DNA of 64,000 bases from Rossellomorea sp. y25 (GCF_038049935.1 NZ_CP145886.1:992001-1056000), one strand, 5' to 3'; shown: positions 17,132-25,196, counted from the first letter of the stretch. A program made the numbers and translations. Notes: generated from the sequence alone by a model not told the origin.

Positions 17132-17848
17132 ATGGCGACTTGGATGGTACATTTCAGGATTGCAGAGAACCTGCTGAATAAGGGGTTACTGGTATCTGAA
17201 AAAGAGTTTGCAGTAGGGAATATTGGGCCGGATTGTGGTTTGCCTGATCAAGTGACGGGAGAATTTTTTCCTGACAAAAGAGTAACCCATTTTAAAGTCG
17301 ATGGGAAGATCAATCCAGGTTTGTTTCTGGATCAGTACATAAAGAAAGATAGAGTTGATTTTACCAGTCCGAGGTTTTCATTTTATTTAGGGTATTATCT
17401 TCACCTCGTAACGGATGTGGAATGGAGTCGGATGCATAGGGAAAAAAAGAAAGAGCCTATGTATCAAGACATACTGGGAACGTCTGACTATACTAAAAAG
17501 ATAAAAGGTGATTGGTATGGTTCGGATTTTGTGTATTTACATGAGAATAGGGATACGATTTTTCATCATGTATTTCAACAGATTAAGAGTTTCCCGGATT
17601 ACCTGGATATTTTTCCTGAAGAACAGATTTCAAAACAGATTAGACGAATTACAGAATTTTATTTAGGTGATTCGTATGCTTTTGCATTGGATCCGGAATA
17701 TAGGTTTGATTATTTAACACCCGATGAAGTGTCTCAGTTTGTTAACACGACGACCGAGATAGTAGTGGCTCATCTACAAGCAACTTTTGATGAAGAAATG
17801 TTGTGGGACCAACGACAGAAACATGAGATTTCAATAAGTAAAGGGTGA
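17132..17848 (+). CDS. Zinc-dependent phospholipase C-like hydrolase
   Basis: 238 aa, RBS AAAGGGG. H-F-R-I-A at residue 7, G-N-I-G-P-D-C-G at 29-36, T-H-F, and Y-Y-L-H-L-V-T-D at about 90-97 line up with the metal His/Asp residues of the Zn-dependent PLC fold (bacterial cytoplasmic variants without signal peptide). Possible phosphodiesterase or a structural relative. It lies 16 nt after the kinase gene and 50 nt before a methyltransferase, in a likely four-gene run from 15828. Confidence 0.65.
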   Translation: MATWMVHFRIAENLLNKGLLVSEKEFAVGNIGPDCGLPDQVTGEFFPDKRVTHFKVDGKINPGLFLDQYIKKDRVDFTSPRFSFYLGYYLHLVTDVEWSRMHREKKKEPMYQDILGTSDYTKKIKGDWYGSDFVYLHENRDTIFHHVFQQIKSFPDYLDIFPEEQISKQIRRITEFYLGDSYAFALDPEYRFDYLTPDEVSQFVNTTTEIVVAHLQATFDEEMLWDQRQKHEISISKG

Positions 17849-17897
17849 TGTCTTGTTTCATTCATGGACCAAAATAGAAGACAAAGGGGATGTTAAG

Positions 17898-18647
17898 ATG
17901 CTGGATATTCTGAAACAAAATAAAAAAAGCTGGGATACAGTCGCCCGCCATTTTAATGGAAAGGATGCATTGCCGAGTTACGGACCGTTTACACAGACGG
18001 AAGACGAATTGAGGCTGTTTGATGAAATCACCAGCAAAAAGGTGCTTGATATTGGATGTGGCAGCGGACACTCATTACTTTATATGAAGGATATGGGTGC
18101 CCGTGAAATATGGGGCGTTGACCTGTCAGAGACTCAAATCGAGACGGCAAAAGAAACGTTAAAGGGGTTAAATGCCAATTTATCCTGTTCGCCCATGGAA
18201 GAAGACATCGGGCTGCCAAAGGATTATTTTGACATTGTCTATTCGATTTATGCGATTGGCTGGACAACAGACCTGTCATCTACTTTAAGGTTGATTCACT
18301 CCTATTTGAAAACAGGTGGTTCAATGATCTTTAGTTGGGATCATCCCTTATACCCCCATATGAAAAGTGAAGGTGGCCAAATCTATCTGGAGGGTTCTTA
18401 CCAGGAAGAGGGAATCACTACGTACCCGAACTTTAAAGGCGAAGATGCACCTGTCGTCATCCCTAAACGAAAACTGAGTACATATATAAATGAAGTCATC
18501 AAAGCAGGATTTACGGTTGAATCGGTTATTGAAAGCGACGTATCAGCAGCTTTTGACTCAGTGGAAGAGGAAGTTTCTGATCGCTATTACTCATTATATA
18601 AGGCGAGGAAATTTCCTACTACGATGATGATCAAGGCAAGGAAATGA
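17898..18647 (+). CDS. Class I SAM-dependent methyltransferase
   Basis: 249 aa from ATG 17898 behind AAGGGGATG; a TTG at 17853 would add 15 residues without a good RBS. N-K-K-S-W-D-T-V-A-R-H-F at the start, motif I V-L-D-I-G-C-G-S-G-H-S, motif II W-G-V-D-L-S and Y-S-I-Y-A-I-G-W for motif IV. The W-D and G-W-T elements are typical of UbiE/COQ5-related small-molecule methyltransferases in Bacillus. Acceptor unknown. Confidence 0.8.
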   Translation: MLDILKQNKKSWDTVARHFNGKDALPSYGPFTQTEDELRLFDEITSKKVLDIGCGSGHSLLYMKDMGAREIWGVDLSETQIETAKETLKGLNANLSCSPMEEDIGLPKDYFDIVYSIYAIGWTTDLSSTLRLIHSYLKTGGSMIFSWDHPLYPHMKSEGGQIYLEGSYQEEGITTYPNFKGEDAPVVIPKRKLSTYINEVIKAGFTVESVIESDVSAAFDSVEEEVSDRYYSLYKARKFPTTMMIKARK

Positions 18648-18679
18648 TAAGACGCTCATTTATTTAAAGGGGGGCCATC

Positions 18680-19018
18680 ATGTTCTATAGAAGAAAGTTC
18701 TATCTAGTCAAAAAAGAGTTCGTCGAAACGTTCAATGCTCATTTCAATTACACCAATCTGCCGAACCAGCTTAAACACGGATCGCGACTGGTTGGCCGCT
18801 GGATGAAGGATCATGCTGAAGAGACCGTTGAGATCTTTGCGATTTGGGAATACGACAGTCGCGACGATTATATGAGGATTGAAACCAGCATCAGGAATGA
18901 CGAAGAGCATCTTAAACGGATCAGGGATTGGTACGAACAGCATGGCGGAAGGGAACATGTGGCTAAGGAATATATCATCGAAATGAGGAATGAGGAGTTG
19001 GAGACGACGGTTCGATGA
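18680..19018 (+). CDS. NIPSNAP family protein
   Basis: 112 aa, RBS AAAGGGGGG. F-Y-R-R-K-F-Y at the N terminus and H-G-S-R-L-V-G-R-W with I-F-A-I-W-E-Y in the middle fit the NIPSNAP/dimeric alpha-beta barrel fold. Function in bacteria is unknown. It closes the plus-strand run of small enzymes that begins the window. Confidence 0.75.
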   Translation: MFYRRKFYLVKKEFVETFNAHFNYTNLPNQLKHGSRLVGRWMKDHAEETVEIFAIWEYDSRDDYMRIETSIRNDEEHLKRIRDWYEQHGGREHVAKEYIIEMRNEELETTVR

Positions 19019-19097
19019 GTTAGGTGAGGGATGATGAAAAATTTCACGGACTGAGGATCAGACCCTGTTTTTATTGGAGTTGTTAGGGTTCCGCAAT

Positions 19098-19237
19098 AAA
19101 GAAAATTCGACATGGAGGATCAATTAATCCAAAAAAGGATTAATTAATTGGAAATAGGATCGATAATTGTTATACAGGTTTGATTATTCTCATTCAGGAT
19201 TGAAAGTGGTTCAAACAGGATCAATTATGGATGAAGG
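19098..19237 (+). repeat. Dispersed 20-nt-periodic repeat, copy A
   Basis: Leader AAAGAAAATTCGACA (19098-19112), then four 20-nt units starting GGAT/GGAT/GGAT/GGTT at 19117, 19137, 19157 and 19177, a 21-nt unit beginning GGATTGAAAGTGGTT at 19197, and a last partial unit at 19218 ending in GAAGG at 19237. The units share the core GGATYRATTA. Copies B and C have exactly the same spacing. It lies between the NIPSNAP and glycerophosphodiesterase genes. No coding capacity. Confidence 0.85.
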
Positions 19238-19408
19238 TCGGATTTCTACTGCCCATCCGATCACAGAATCCAGGGATGATCGGCATCACATCCCCATTTA
19301 TAAGTAATATGGCTCAATAGCTCATCTATATCTGATCAATTTGTAAAAATACGTAAGAAAAAAGGTCGGATTTTGTTCACACAATCTATATCAAGCTGTA
19401 TTGTTACC

Positions 19409-19440
19409 TTCACATCAACTCAACATCTCTTTCCTACAAT
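19409..19440 (+). promoter_or_regulatory. Possible Pho box and -10 for the glycerophosphodiesterase
   Basis: TTCACA (19409), TCAACA (19420) and a weaker TTCCTA (19431) recur every 11 nt, the spacing of PhoP direct repeats (TTAACA-like), and run into TACAAT (19435-19440) as a -10 box about 40 nt before the gene. Phosphate-starvation control of a GlpQ-type enzyme would make sense. Only two of three repeats are good. Confidence 0.4.
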
Positions 19441-19478
19441 AAAGTAGAAATACATATTCAGGATTGGAGATGAAGAAG

Positions 19479-20309
19479 ATGAACAAAAAATTATTAATCG
19501 GTACAGGGGTTGCATTTTCATTGTTATTCAGCCCGTTCAGCCAGGCGTTTGCAGAAGAACCGACAGCAGGGGAAAGAAAACAGGTGGATAATGTAGCACA
19601 CCGCGGGGCAGCAGGTTATGCACCAGAAAATACGATCGCCGGTTTTGATGTGGCAGTTGATATGAAGGCGGATTACATTGAAATCGATGTTCAACGAAGC
19701 AAAGATGGTGAATTGGTCGTCATCCATGACACAACGGTGGATCGTACCACAGATGGAACGGGAAAAGTGGGGGACTTAACCCTTGAACAGCTTCAAAGTC
19801 TTGATGCAGGTAGTTGGAAGGGAGAAGCATTTGCAGGAGAACCGATTCCGACCTTTGAAGAAATTCTTGATCGTTACCACGGTAAGGTTGGGATTTTAAT
19901 CGAATTAAAGGCTCCAGAACTTTATCCTGGTATTGAAGAACAAGTGGCAGAAGCATTAATAGAACGGAATCTCGACAAGGCGCAAAACGAAAAAATCATT
20001 TTACAATCCTTTAACTTTGACTCTATGAAAAAAATGGACGAGCTGCTTCCTCATGTTCCGGTCGGTGTTTTAACTTCTAACCGTGCACTTACAACAGAGG
20101 AAGCATTAAAAGAAATCTCAACCTATGCGGAGTGGTTCAACCCAAGCTATGGAATCGTGACAGAAGAAGTCGTGAAGGAAGTCCACTCCCAAGGGATGCA
20201 AATTGGATCATGGACGGTACGCAGTCAAGAAGCAGCAGACTTCCTATTCGACATGAACGTCGACGCGATCATCACGGATTATCCGGATTATGTAGATCCT
20301 AGAAACTAA
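19479..20309 (+). CDS. glpQ: Secreted glycerophosphodiester phosphodiesterase
   Basis: 276 aa from ATG 19479 (RBS GGAGATG). A Sec signal peptide with lysine n-region and hydrophobic core ends at Q-A-F-A before E-E. Catalytic and metal residues of the GDPD TIM barrel: H41-R42-G, P-E-N-T at 49-52, Y-I-E-I-D-V at 67-72 (E and D ligands), H83-D-x-T. It hydrolyses glycerophosphodiesters to glycerol-3-phosphate outside the cell, a route to scavenge phosphate from phospholipid or teichoic acid breakdown. A possible Pho box precedes it. Symbol given by family; paralogues exist in Bacillus. Confidence 0.85.
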   Translation: MNKKLLIGTGVAFSLLFSPFSQAFAEEPTAGERKQVDNVAHRGAAGYAPENTIAGFDVAVDMKADYIEIDVQRSKDGELVVIHDTTVDRTTDGTGKVGDLTLEQLQSLDAGSWKGEAFAGEPIPTFEEILDRYHGKVGILIELKAPELYPGIEEQVAEALIERNLDKAQNEKIILQSFNFDSMKKMDELLPHVPVGVLTSNRALTTEEALKEISTYAEWFNPSYGIVTEEVVKEVHSQGMQIGSWTVRSQEAADFLFDMNVDAIITDYPDYVDPRN

Positions 20310-20318
20310 TATTCTTTT

Positions 20319-20350
20319 AAAAGGGAGTGGCTTCTGCTGCTCCTTTTTTT
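20319..20350 (+). terminator. Rho-independent terminator of the GDPD gene
   Basis: AAAAGGGAG and CTCCTTTTTTT form a slightly bulged stem with a T7 tail, 10 nt after the GDPD stop codon. Confidence 0.7.
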
Positions 20351-20417
20351 GTATGGTTGCCGGGGGCAGACTCCAATCTTTATGGTATGATTATCCAAAA
20401 AGAAGGTGTTATTCGTT

Positions 20418-20603
20418 ATGAATCTCGGAGATTTACTCTATCAGTTGGTCATCTTTTCATTACTGCTGGTGGGAGCCGTATCTTTCACCCTGTTCATCAG
20501 AAGGCTTATCATCAATCGTAAGAAAGAGGTTCAGGCTTCAGATGATCTCCATAAGAAATTAGATAGAATCATTGAATTGCTGGAAAAGCAAAACCAAGGT
20601 TAA
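20418..20603 (+). CDS. Small membrane protein, DUF4083-like
   Basis: 61 aa from ATG 20418 (RBS AGAAGGTG). One transmembrane helix (L-V-I-F-S-L-L-L-V-G-A-V-S-F-T-L-F) followed by a basic stop-transfer R-R-L-I-I-N-R-K-K and a cytoplasmic amphipathic helix ending L-D-R-I-I-E-L-L-E-K-Q. This is the shape of the short DUF4083 proteins of Bacilli. A methyltransferase-like gene follows 47 nt later. Confidence 0.7.
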   Translation: MNLGDLLYQLVIFSLLLVGAVSFTLFIRRLIINRKKEVQASDDLHKKLDRIIELLEKQNQG

Positions 20604-20650
20604 AGACCGATCTATTAAATTACGTACAAAATGAAGTGAGGTACTAGTCA

Positions 20651-21199
20651 ATGAATGAACTCAAGATCGTTATCGGCGCAGGAGAATATGTGAATAATCC
20701 TGGCTGGATCCATACACAGGAAGAGGATTTAAACTTATTAGACGAAAGTAAATGGAAAAACAGGTTCCTTGAAAGTTCTGTAGATGTCATCTTGGCTGAA
20801 CATGTCTGGGAACACCTTACATACGAAGAAGGATTAGAGGCTGCTGAACTGTGTATCAAATATCTGAAACCTTCCGGATATATTCGTTGCGCCGTCCCAG
20901 ATGGCTATTTTCCCAATGAATCTTATCAGCATATTGTACAGGTTGGAGGACCAGGTCCAAAGGATCACCCGGCTGCGGGTCATAAGATCGTTTACAATTA
21001 TCATACGTTGACGAAAATGTTTGAAACGGCGGGATTTAAAGTGACATTACTTGAGTATTTTGATGAAGAAGGAACGTTTCATCAAAATCATTGGGACGGG
21101 GCTGACGGGGTGATTTTTCGTTCTAAGAAGTTCGATCCTAGAAACGAGGGGGAAAAGCTGGCGTTTCCTTCTTTAATTATTGATGCTGTTAAGCTATGA
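20651..21199 (+). CDS. Predicted SAM-dependent methyltransferase-like protein
   Basis: 182 aa. It begins directly at the I-V-I-G-A-G-E-Y strand, so it lacks the usual N-terminal lobe. V-D-V-I-L-A-E-H-V-W-E-H-L-T-Y-E-E-G and Y-L-K-P-S-G-Y-I-R-C-A-V-P-D-G are characteristic of the COG4627-type group related to Methyltransf_11. The glycine-rich SAM motif is reduced to G-A-G, so SAM use is not assured. Substrate unknown. Confidence 0.65.
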   Translation: MNELKIVIGAGEYVNNPGWIHTQEEDLNLLDESKWKNRFLESSVDVILAEHVWEHLTYEEGLEAAELCIKYLKPSGYIRCAVPDGYFPNESYQHIVQVGGPGPKDHPAAGHKIVYNYHTLTKMFETAGFKVTLLEYFDEEGTFHQNHWDGADGVIFRSKKFDPRNEGEKLAFPSLIIDAVKL

Positions 21200-21279
21200 G
21201 GCGAATGCCTGGTTCTTGATTAAGTAATCCGGGTATTTTCCATGAAACAACTTTAATCTGGAATTTCGGTTACAGAAAA

Positions 21280-21416
21280 AAAGAAAATTCGACATGAGGG
21301 ATTAATTACCTTCAATCAGGATTGATTCATTGAATGAAGGATCAATAAGTTTGAAACAGGATTAATTATTCTGATTTCGGATTGAAAGTGGTTGGAACAG
21401 GATTAATTACTGAAGG
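21280..21416 (+). repeat. Dispersed 20-nt-periodic repeat, copy B
   Basis: Leader AAAGAAAATTCGACA (21280-21294), units of exactly 20 nt at 21299, 21319, 21339 and 21359, each opening GGAT, a 21-nt unit beginning GGATTGAAAGTGGTT at 21379, and a partial unit at 21400 ending GAAGG at 21416. Same architecture and orientation as copies A and C. Lies between convergent genes. The flanking 21417-21573 contains nothing else recognisable. Confidence 0.85.
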
Positions 21417-21573
21417 TTTTCTGATCATTCAAGCGGAATCAAGAGATAATAGTTGAGGTTTTCCTCGTACTGTTAATGATAAGTTGGTTTTTATCGTAAG
21501 TTGGCTGGTTTCGATGGGAGTTTACTGGGTCAGATCCTTAAATTTAAGTGAAGAAAAAATAATAACTCTAAAA

Positions 21574-21611
21574 AAGAGGCTGTTCCGGTCCTTTTCCCGG
21601 GACAGCCTCTT
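21574..21611 (-). terminator. Intrinsic terminator of the GNAT gene
   Basis: AAGAGGCTGTTCC pairs with GGGACAGCCTCTT. The T-run lies on the minus strand just past the stem, ending the minus-strand acetyltransferase transcript. Confidence 0.75.
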
Positions 21612-21618
21612 ATTAACT

Positions 21619-22152
21619 TTATTCCGAAAAAGCTTTCGAATAATGAACGACACCCTGTACATTTCTAAGAGAATGCTCCGTCAATTCCAAAGCCATAAAT
21701 ACTTCATCAGGCACTTCAAACGGAGGCTTGATCTTCCATAATGTCGCTTGTTTAAAGCCAAACTTCGGATAATAGTCTTTATGCCCTAACACAATCACGG
21801 AATGATAACCGATCTCTTTAGCCTTTTGCAGGGCTGCACGTATCAATTGGCTTCCAATACCCTTTTTTTGAAAGGAGGGTGCTACAGACACGGGAGCCAG
21901 TGCCAGAGAATCTGCCACTTTATCATGATCGACAATGGTGATTTTAGAAAGTAGGATGTGGCCGACCACTTCATGGCTTTGATGGATGGCGACCAATGAA
22001 AGCTCAGGAATAAACGCATCTGATTTTCTAATTTTATTTACAAGCAGATGCTCTTTCTTGTCGCTATACTCCTCATGTAAAAATGCTTGTTTCGTCATTT
22101 CTTCTGTCATGCTATATTCTTCAGGGCGTTCTTGTCTAATGAAGATATCCAT
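21619..22152 (-). CDS. GNAT family N-acetyltransferase (YhbS-like)
   Basis: 177 aa. I-R-Q-E-R-P-E-E-Y start, then L-A-P-V-S-V-A-P-S-F-Q-K-K-G-I-G-S-Q-L at about 85-103, which is the acetyl-CoA pyrophosphate loop (Q-x-x-G-I-G), and V-L-G-H-K-D-Y-Y-P-K-F-G-F-K, typical of the YhbS subgroup. Cytoplasmic, monocistronic. Substrate unknown. Confidence 0.8.
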   Translation of the reverse strand: MDIFIRQERPEEYSMTEEMTKQAFLHEEYSDKKEHLLVNKIRKSDAFIPELSLVAIHQSHEVVGHILLSKITIVDHDKVADSLALAPVSVAPSFQKKGIGSQLIRAALQKAKEIGYHSVIVLGHKDYYPKFGFKQATLWKIKPPFEVPDEVFMALELTEHSLRNVQGVVHYSKAFSE

Positions 22153-22411
22153 TTATAGTCTCCTTCTCTTTCATTAAAGTTATCGGGTTTATAAATGGTA
22201 CTTTCCTAATGAATAGAATCATTAAGAAAGTTTTCATCCCAGTAATAAACAGTTGTTTAGCAAACAAAAACCTCCAAATTAGTATGAATTCATTATATAT
22301 AGTTAGGATTTCGAGAGCAACCGGTATAAGGATCAGAAGAAGTCAGCTTGTCCAGAACCAGAAAGAACTATATAATAAAAAAGAATCTTAAACATAAAGG
22401 AGGGAATATTC

Positions 22412-22522
22412 ATGCATTCGTTCACTGTAGACATCAAAGCCGAGAAGAAATATCTTGTTTTCATGATGTCTATTTTTGGAATTTCAGCTGTCCTCGGGAC
22501 AAGTATGTCCTTTTTTAGCTGA
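22412..22522 (+). CDS. 36-aa small membrane peptide
   Basis: ATG 22412 follows a near-perfect AAAGGAGGG with 8-nt spacing and the frame ends at TGA 22522. M-H-S-F-T-V-D-I-K-A-E-K-K leads into one hydrophobic helix (Y-L-V-F-M-M-S-I-F-G-I-S-A-V-L-G). A strong terminator follows 42 nt later, so it is an independent small transcription unit. Below the size usually annotated; no family recognised. Confidence 0.6.
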   Translation: MHSFTVDIKAEKKYLVFMMSIFGISAVLGTSMSFFS

Positions 22523-22564
22523 ATTTCAATAATGCGAACGAACGTATGAATTCCTGAAAATAGC

Positions 22565-22600
22565 GAAAGCCACGGGGAATGATTCCCTGTGGCTTTTTTT
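22565..22600 (+). terminator. Intrinsic terminator of the 36-aa peptide gene
   Basis: AAAGCCACGGGGAAT and ATTCCCTGTGGCTTT form a stem with one G-T pair, followed by a T7 tail. Confidence 0.8.
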
Positions 22601-22602
22601 GA

Positions 22603-22722
22603 TCTAGCTCCGGCGGCTAGAGGCTCGAGGTCATAAGATGAACTGGCCAAAAAGGCAAAAAGCGCCTTTCCGGCATGTTCATCTTATGCTTGTCGCCTCT
22701 GAACGAGCCGCCTCCGCTTTTC
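22603..22722. repeat. Long imperfect palindromic Bacillaceae-type repeat
   Basis: About 120 nt opening CTAGCTCCGGCGGCTAGAGG and closing CGCCTCTGAACGAGCCGCC, with an inner GTCATAAGATGAAC/GTTCATCTTATG pairing and a centre AAAGCGCCTTT. I recall elements of this shape (CTAGCTCC...GCGCCTTTT...CCGCTTTT) scattered in many Bacillaceae genomes, where they fold into one long hairpin. Intergenic, just before the MFS gene. Confidence 0.6.
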
Positions 22723-22756
22723 TATTAACCTTATGTTTATGAGAGGACGAAATGAC

Positions 22757-23947
22757 ATGATTAAAACAAAAAACAATATATATCTGCTTTATTTTTATCT
22801 CTTTTTTGCCCAGTTGTTCTTTGACCGAGCGTTGTGGGTCATCTACCTTGGCGATAAGGGGATGACCTTCGGTGAAATCGGCATATTGGAGGCGTTTCTC
22901 CACTTGGCCATTGTCCTGTTTGAGGTTCCGACCGGGATGATCGCAGATTTGTATGGGAGGAAGGTCAGCCTGGTGATCGGGAATGTGTTCAGTCTCCTTT
23001 ATGCCTTGTTCATGCTGATGAGCGGGACGTTTTCGATGTTTACCCTGGCCTTTCTATCCATGGGTCTCATGGTGACCTTTCATTCCGGTGCCGAGCAGGC
23101 GTTTGCTTATGACACGTTGAAGAATGAAAAGCGTGAGAAGGATTACACGAGGATAATCGGAAGCATGACGGCCATTTCCCTTTTATCATTGAGCCTTGCC
23201 AAATTCCTAGGGGGATTCATGGCAGAGATCAGCTGGGAATGGGTATATGGTGCAACCATCGTCACCCATGTCCTTGCTGTAATTCCACTGTTTTTCATGA
23301 AGGAGCCGGAACGTGAAAAGACGGAGGATATCGGCGGAAGATGGTATAACCAGTGGGTTCATCAATTTAAATTAGGGGTTGCCGTTTGGAGAAATAACAC
23401 GGTCATTCACCAGCCTGTTGTGCTATTTATCTTAGCGAGTGCAGTCATGGTGATCATGGTGTTCTACGGACAGGAATACTTCATTCAATTAGGGTATTCG
23501 CCTGTCGTGGTGGGAGCGGTGTTTACAATCGAAGGGCTCCTTGGTGTCCTGATGGCGAAGATCGCTTACAGGGTGGAGGCGCGATTTAAGTTCTTCAATA
23601 TTTTATATTATGGCTTAGGTATTTTTCTCTTCTTTTTCATCCTGTTCATTTTCGCCACGGACTGGGCGATCCTGATATCGTTCCTGATCCTTGCACAGCT
23701 CTTGAGTCTGTTCGAACCGATCTTCAGCTCATTCGTGCAAAACTTTCTGCAAAGCAATATCAGGTCTACTTTCCTTTCGCTGATCGGATTAATGGAGAGC
23801 TTCGTCATCATGATCAGCTTTCCGCTATTCGGATTTGCCATTGAACGAACGGGGTTTACCGATGGGTTTGCGGGCCTGCTTCTGATTTTCTTCGTGCTGG
23901 CAGGCGGGTATTTGGTTGGTCAGAAATTTATTCAACGGATCAGGTAA
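22757..23947 (+). CDS. MFS transporter
   Basis: 396 aa from ATG 22757 (RBS GAGAGGA); an upstream in-frame ATG at 22733 overlaps the repeat. Twelve predicted helices. The loop 2-3 signature is present as G-M-I-A-D-L-Y-G-R-K, and E-V-P-T-G precedes it. An MFS drug or metabolite efflux protein of the type with V-L-F-E-V-P-T-G-x-x-A-D, common in Bacillus. Substrate unknown. Confidence 0.8.
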   Translation: MIKTKNNIYLLYFYLFFAQLFFDRALWVIYLGDKGMTFGEIGILEAFLHLAIVLFEVPTGMIADLYGRKVSLVIGNVFSLLYALFMLMSGTFSMFTLAFLSMGLMVTFHSGAEQAFAYDTLKNEKREKDYTRIIGSMTAISLLSLSLAKFLGGFMAEISWEWVYGATIVTHVLAVIPLFFMKEPEREKTEDIGGRWYNQWVHQFKLGVAVWRNNTVIHQPVVLFILASAVMVIMVFYGQEYFIQLGYSPVVVGAVFTIEGLLGVLMAKIAYRVEARFKFFNILYYGLGIFLFFFILFIFATDWAILISFLILAQLLSLFEPIFSSFVQNFLQSNIRSTFLSLIGLMESFVIMISFPLFGFAIERTGFTDGFAGLLLIFFVLAGGYLVGQKFIQRIR

Positions 23948-24046
23948 AGAATGAGCTTCTCACTTTTAGGTGGGAAGCTTTTTTATCATCACGCCAGGAA
24001 AATTATGTTAAAATATTGAGGGGTAATACTATACTAGAGGGTAAAC

Positions 24047-24393
24047 ATGAAATATCTTTTTGATTTTTTTCTGGCAGTATCTTTGAATGGTCTTTCTTAT
24101 TACATCGCAAGCTTCGTTCTTAGAAATGGTTTGCCTTTTTGGCAGGCATTGATTATCGGCTTTTCTGTCGTATCACTCGGGGCATTGACTGAAGCTTTGG
24201 GAAGCCCGATGTGGTTGATCGTATTGGTTCCATTTCCAGTGGGGATGTTCTTGCTTTACTCATTCCTTCAAGTACCGGTTCCTCAATGGTTTTTGCCTAT
24301 TTGCTCACTCTTGCCATATACACCGTCATCCATATACCGATGAGTTATTTCTTTAATTTCCATTCGTTCATTCCGGCATGGAAACTATCTTAA
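24047..24393 (+). pseudogene. Frameshifted small integral membrane protein
   Basis: The first frame (ATG 24047, RBS AGAGGG) encodes four hydrophobic segments and runs to about 24290; continuing the hydrophobic protein (F-A-Y-L-L-T-L-A-I-Y-T-V-I-H-I-P-M-S-Y-F-F) needs the -1 frame. The join falls at the T5 tract 24290-24294: adding one T restores an uninterrupted protein of about 115 aa with helix-like W-F-F-A-Y-L-L. It is therefore a one-base homopolymer deletion, either a true mutation or a sequencing error. Family not recognised. Confidence 0.7.
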
Positions 24394-24411
24394 TCAAAAG
24401 GAGAGATTGTT

Positions 24412-24867
24412 GTGAATGCTGAAAAGATGAAAAAGACTTTCCGAGTAGTAGGATTAAAAGGAGAAGGAGCTTTCACTGATTTTAACACGGAGGTACCGAA
24501 GCTTGCCCGGCAATTTCTAGAGAGGTTACATGAAATCGAAGCCGAGCAGGGTCCTGAAATCGCCCTTTATGAACCTAAGAGAGCTTCGGACCATCTGGAA
24601 GGCATCTATTATGTCGGAATCATGGTGGGCGAATCATTCACAAACGTTCCGGTCGGGATGGAATATATCGAATTGGAAGAAGAATATGTTACGGCGAAAG
24701 GAAAAATCCATCACATTGGCAAGCTTCATAGCGAACTTGTACAGTGGATGGATGACCGGGGATATAATAGAAAACCGGATTCCTATATTGTGGAGACCTA
24801 TCATCCTTTGGAAAATGGCGAGGAAGACGTAGCAGTTTACTTACCTATTAAAATGCAAAATTCATAA
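24412..24867 (+). CDS. GyrI-like/effector-binding domain protein
   Basis: 151 aa, GTG start after AAAAGGAGAG (an internal ATG at 24427 is also possible). F-R-V-V-G-L-K-G-E-G-A-F, L-E-G-I-Y-Y-V-G-I-M-V-G and V-P-V-G-M-E-Y-I-E-L fit the two-repeat SHS2 fold of the GyrI/AraC effector-binding superfamily, here without a DNA-binding domain. Such stand-alone proteins bind or hydrolyse small amphipathic compounds. It begins 19 nt after the frameshifted gene. Confidence 0.75.
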   Translation: MNAEKMKKTFRVVGLKGEGAFTDFNTEVPKLARQFLERLHEIEAEQGPEIALYEPKRASDHLEGIYYVGIMVGESFTNVPVGMEYIELEEEYVTAKGKIHHIGKLHSELVQWMDDRGYNRKPDSYIVETYHPLENGEEDVAVYLPIKMQNS

Positions 24868-24929
24868 AAGGTAACAGAGGCTCATAAGCCGTGAAACCGG
24901 CTCAATATATTGAAAGGGGGTTGTTCAAG

Positions 24930-25154
24930 ATGAAATTTCTCTGGGCGGCTGCAAACATTCTGATGCCGGTTTTGGTATTATTTCTGGCTTTTGCTACCTG
25001 GATCGGGTACATTGCAGAAGATATCCCGGAGTATTATCACTTTAAATGGGCAGCCCTTCTTCTTTTCTTAGTTGGGTACGCTATACAGTTTTATAAAAAA
25101 ACAATCGGTCTGCTCATCGTATTGTTAAGCCTTGTTAGTTGGTTTTTACTGTAA
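24930..25154 (+). CDS. Small membrane protein, 74 aa
   Basis: ATG 24930 behind AAAGGGGG. Three hydrophobic segments: F-L-W-A-A-A-N-I-L-M-P-V-L-V-L-F-L-A, W-A-A-L-L-L-F-L-V-G-Y-A-I-Q-F and I-G-L-L-I-V-L-L-S-L-V-S-W-F-L. No known family. Confidence 0.55.
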   Translation: MKFLWAAANILMPVLVLFLAFATWIGYIAEDIPEYYHFKWAALLLFLVGYAIQFYKKTIGLLIVLLSLVSWFLL

Positions 25155-25196
25155 CTGGCTCGCCCTCATTGAAAAGGAAGGTTAGTAGAATAATAA

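Noticed and set aside
63..19018. Integron-type cassette array
   Set aside because: No attC-like palindromes between genes and no integrase.
22209..22391. A 60-codon frame before the 36-aa peptide gene
   Set aside because: Lacks a ribosome site and overlaps what should be the promoter of the small gene.
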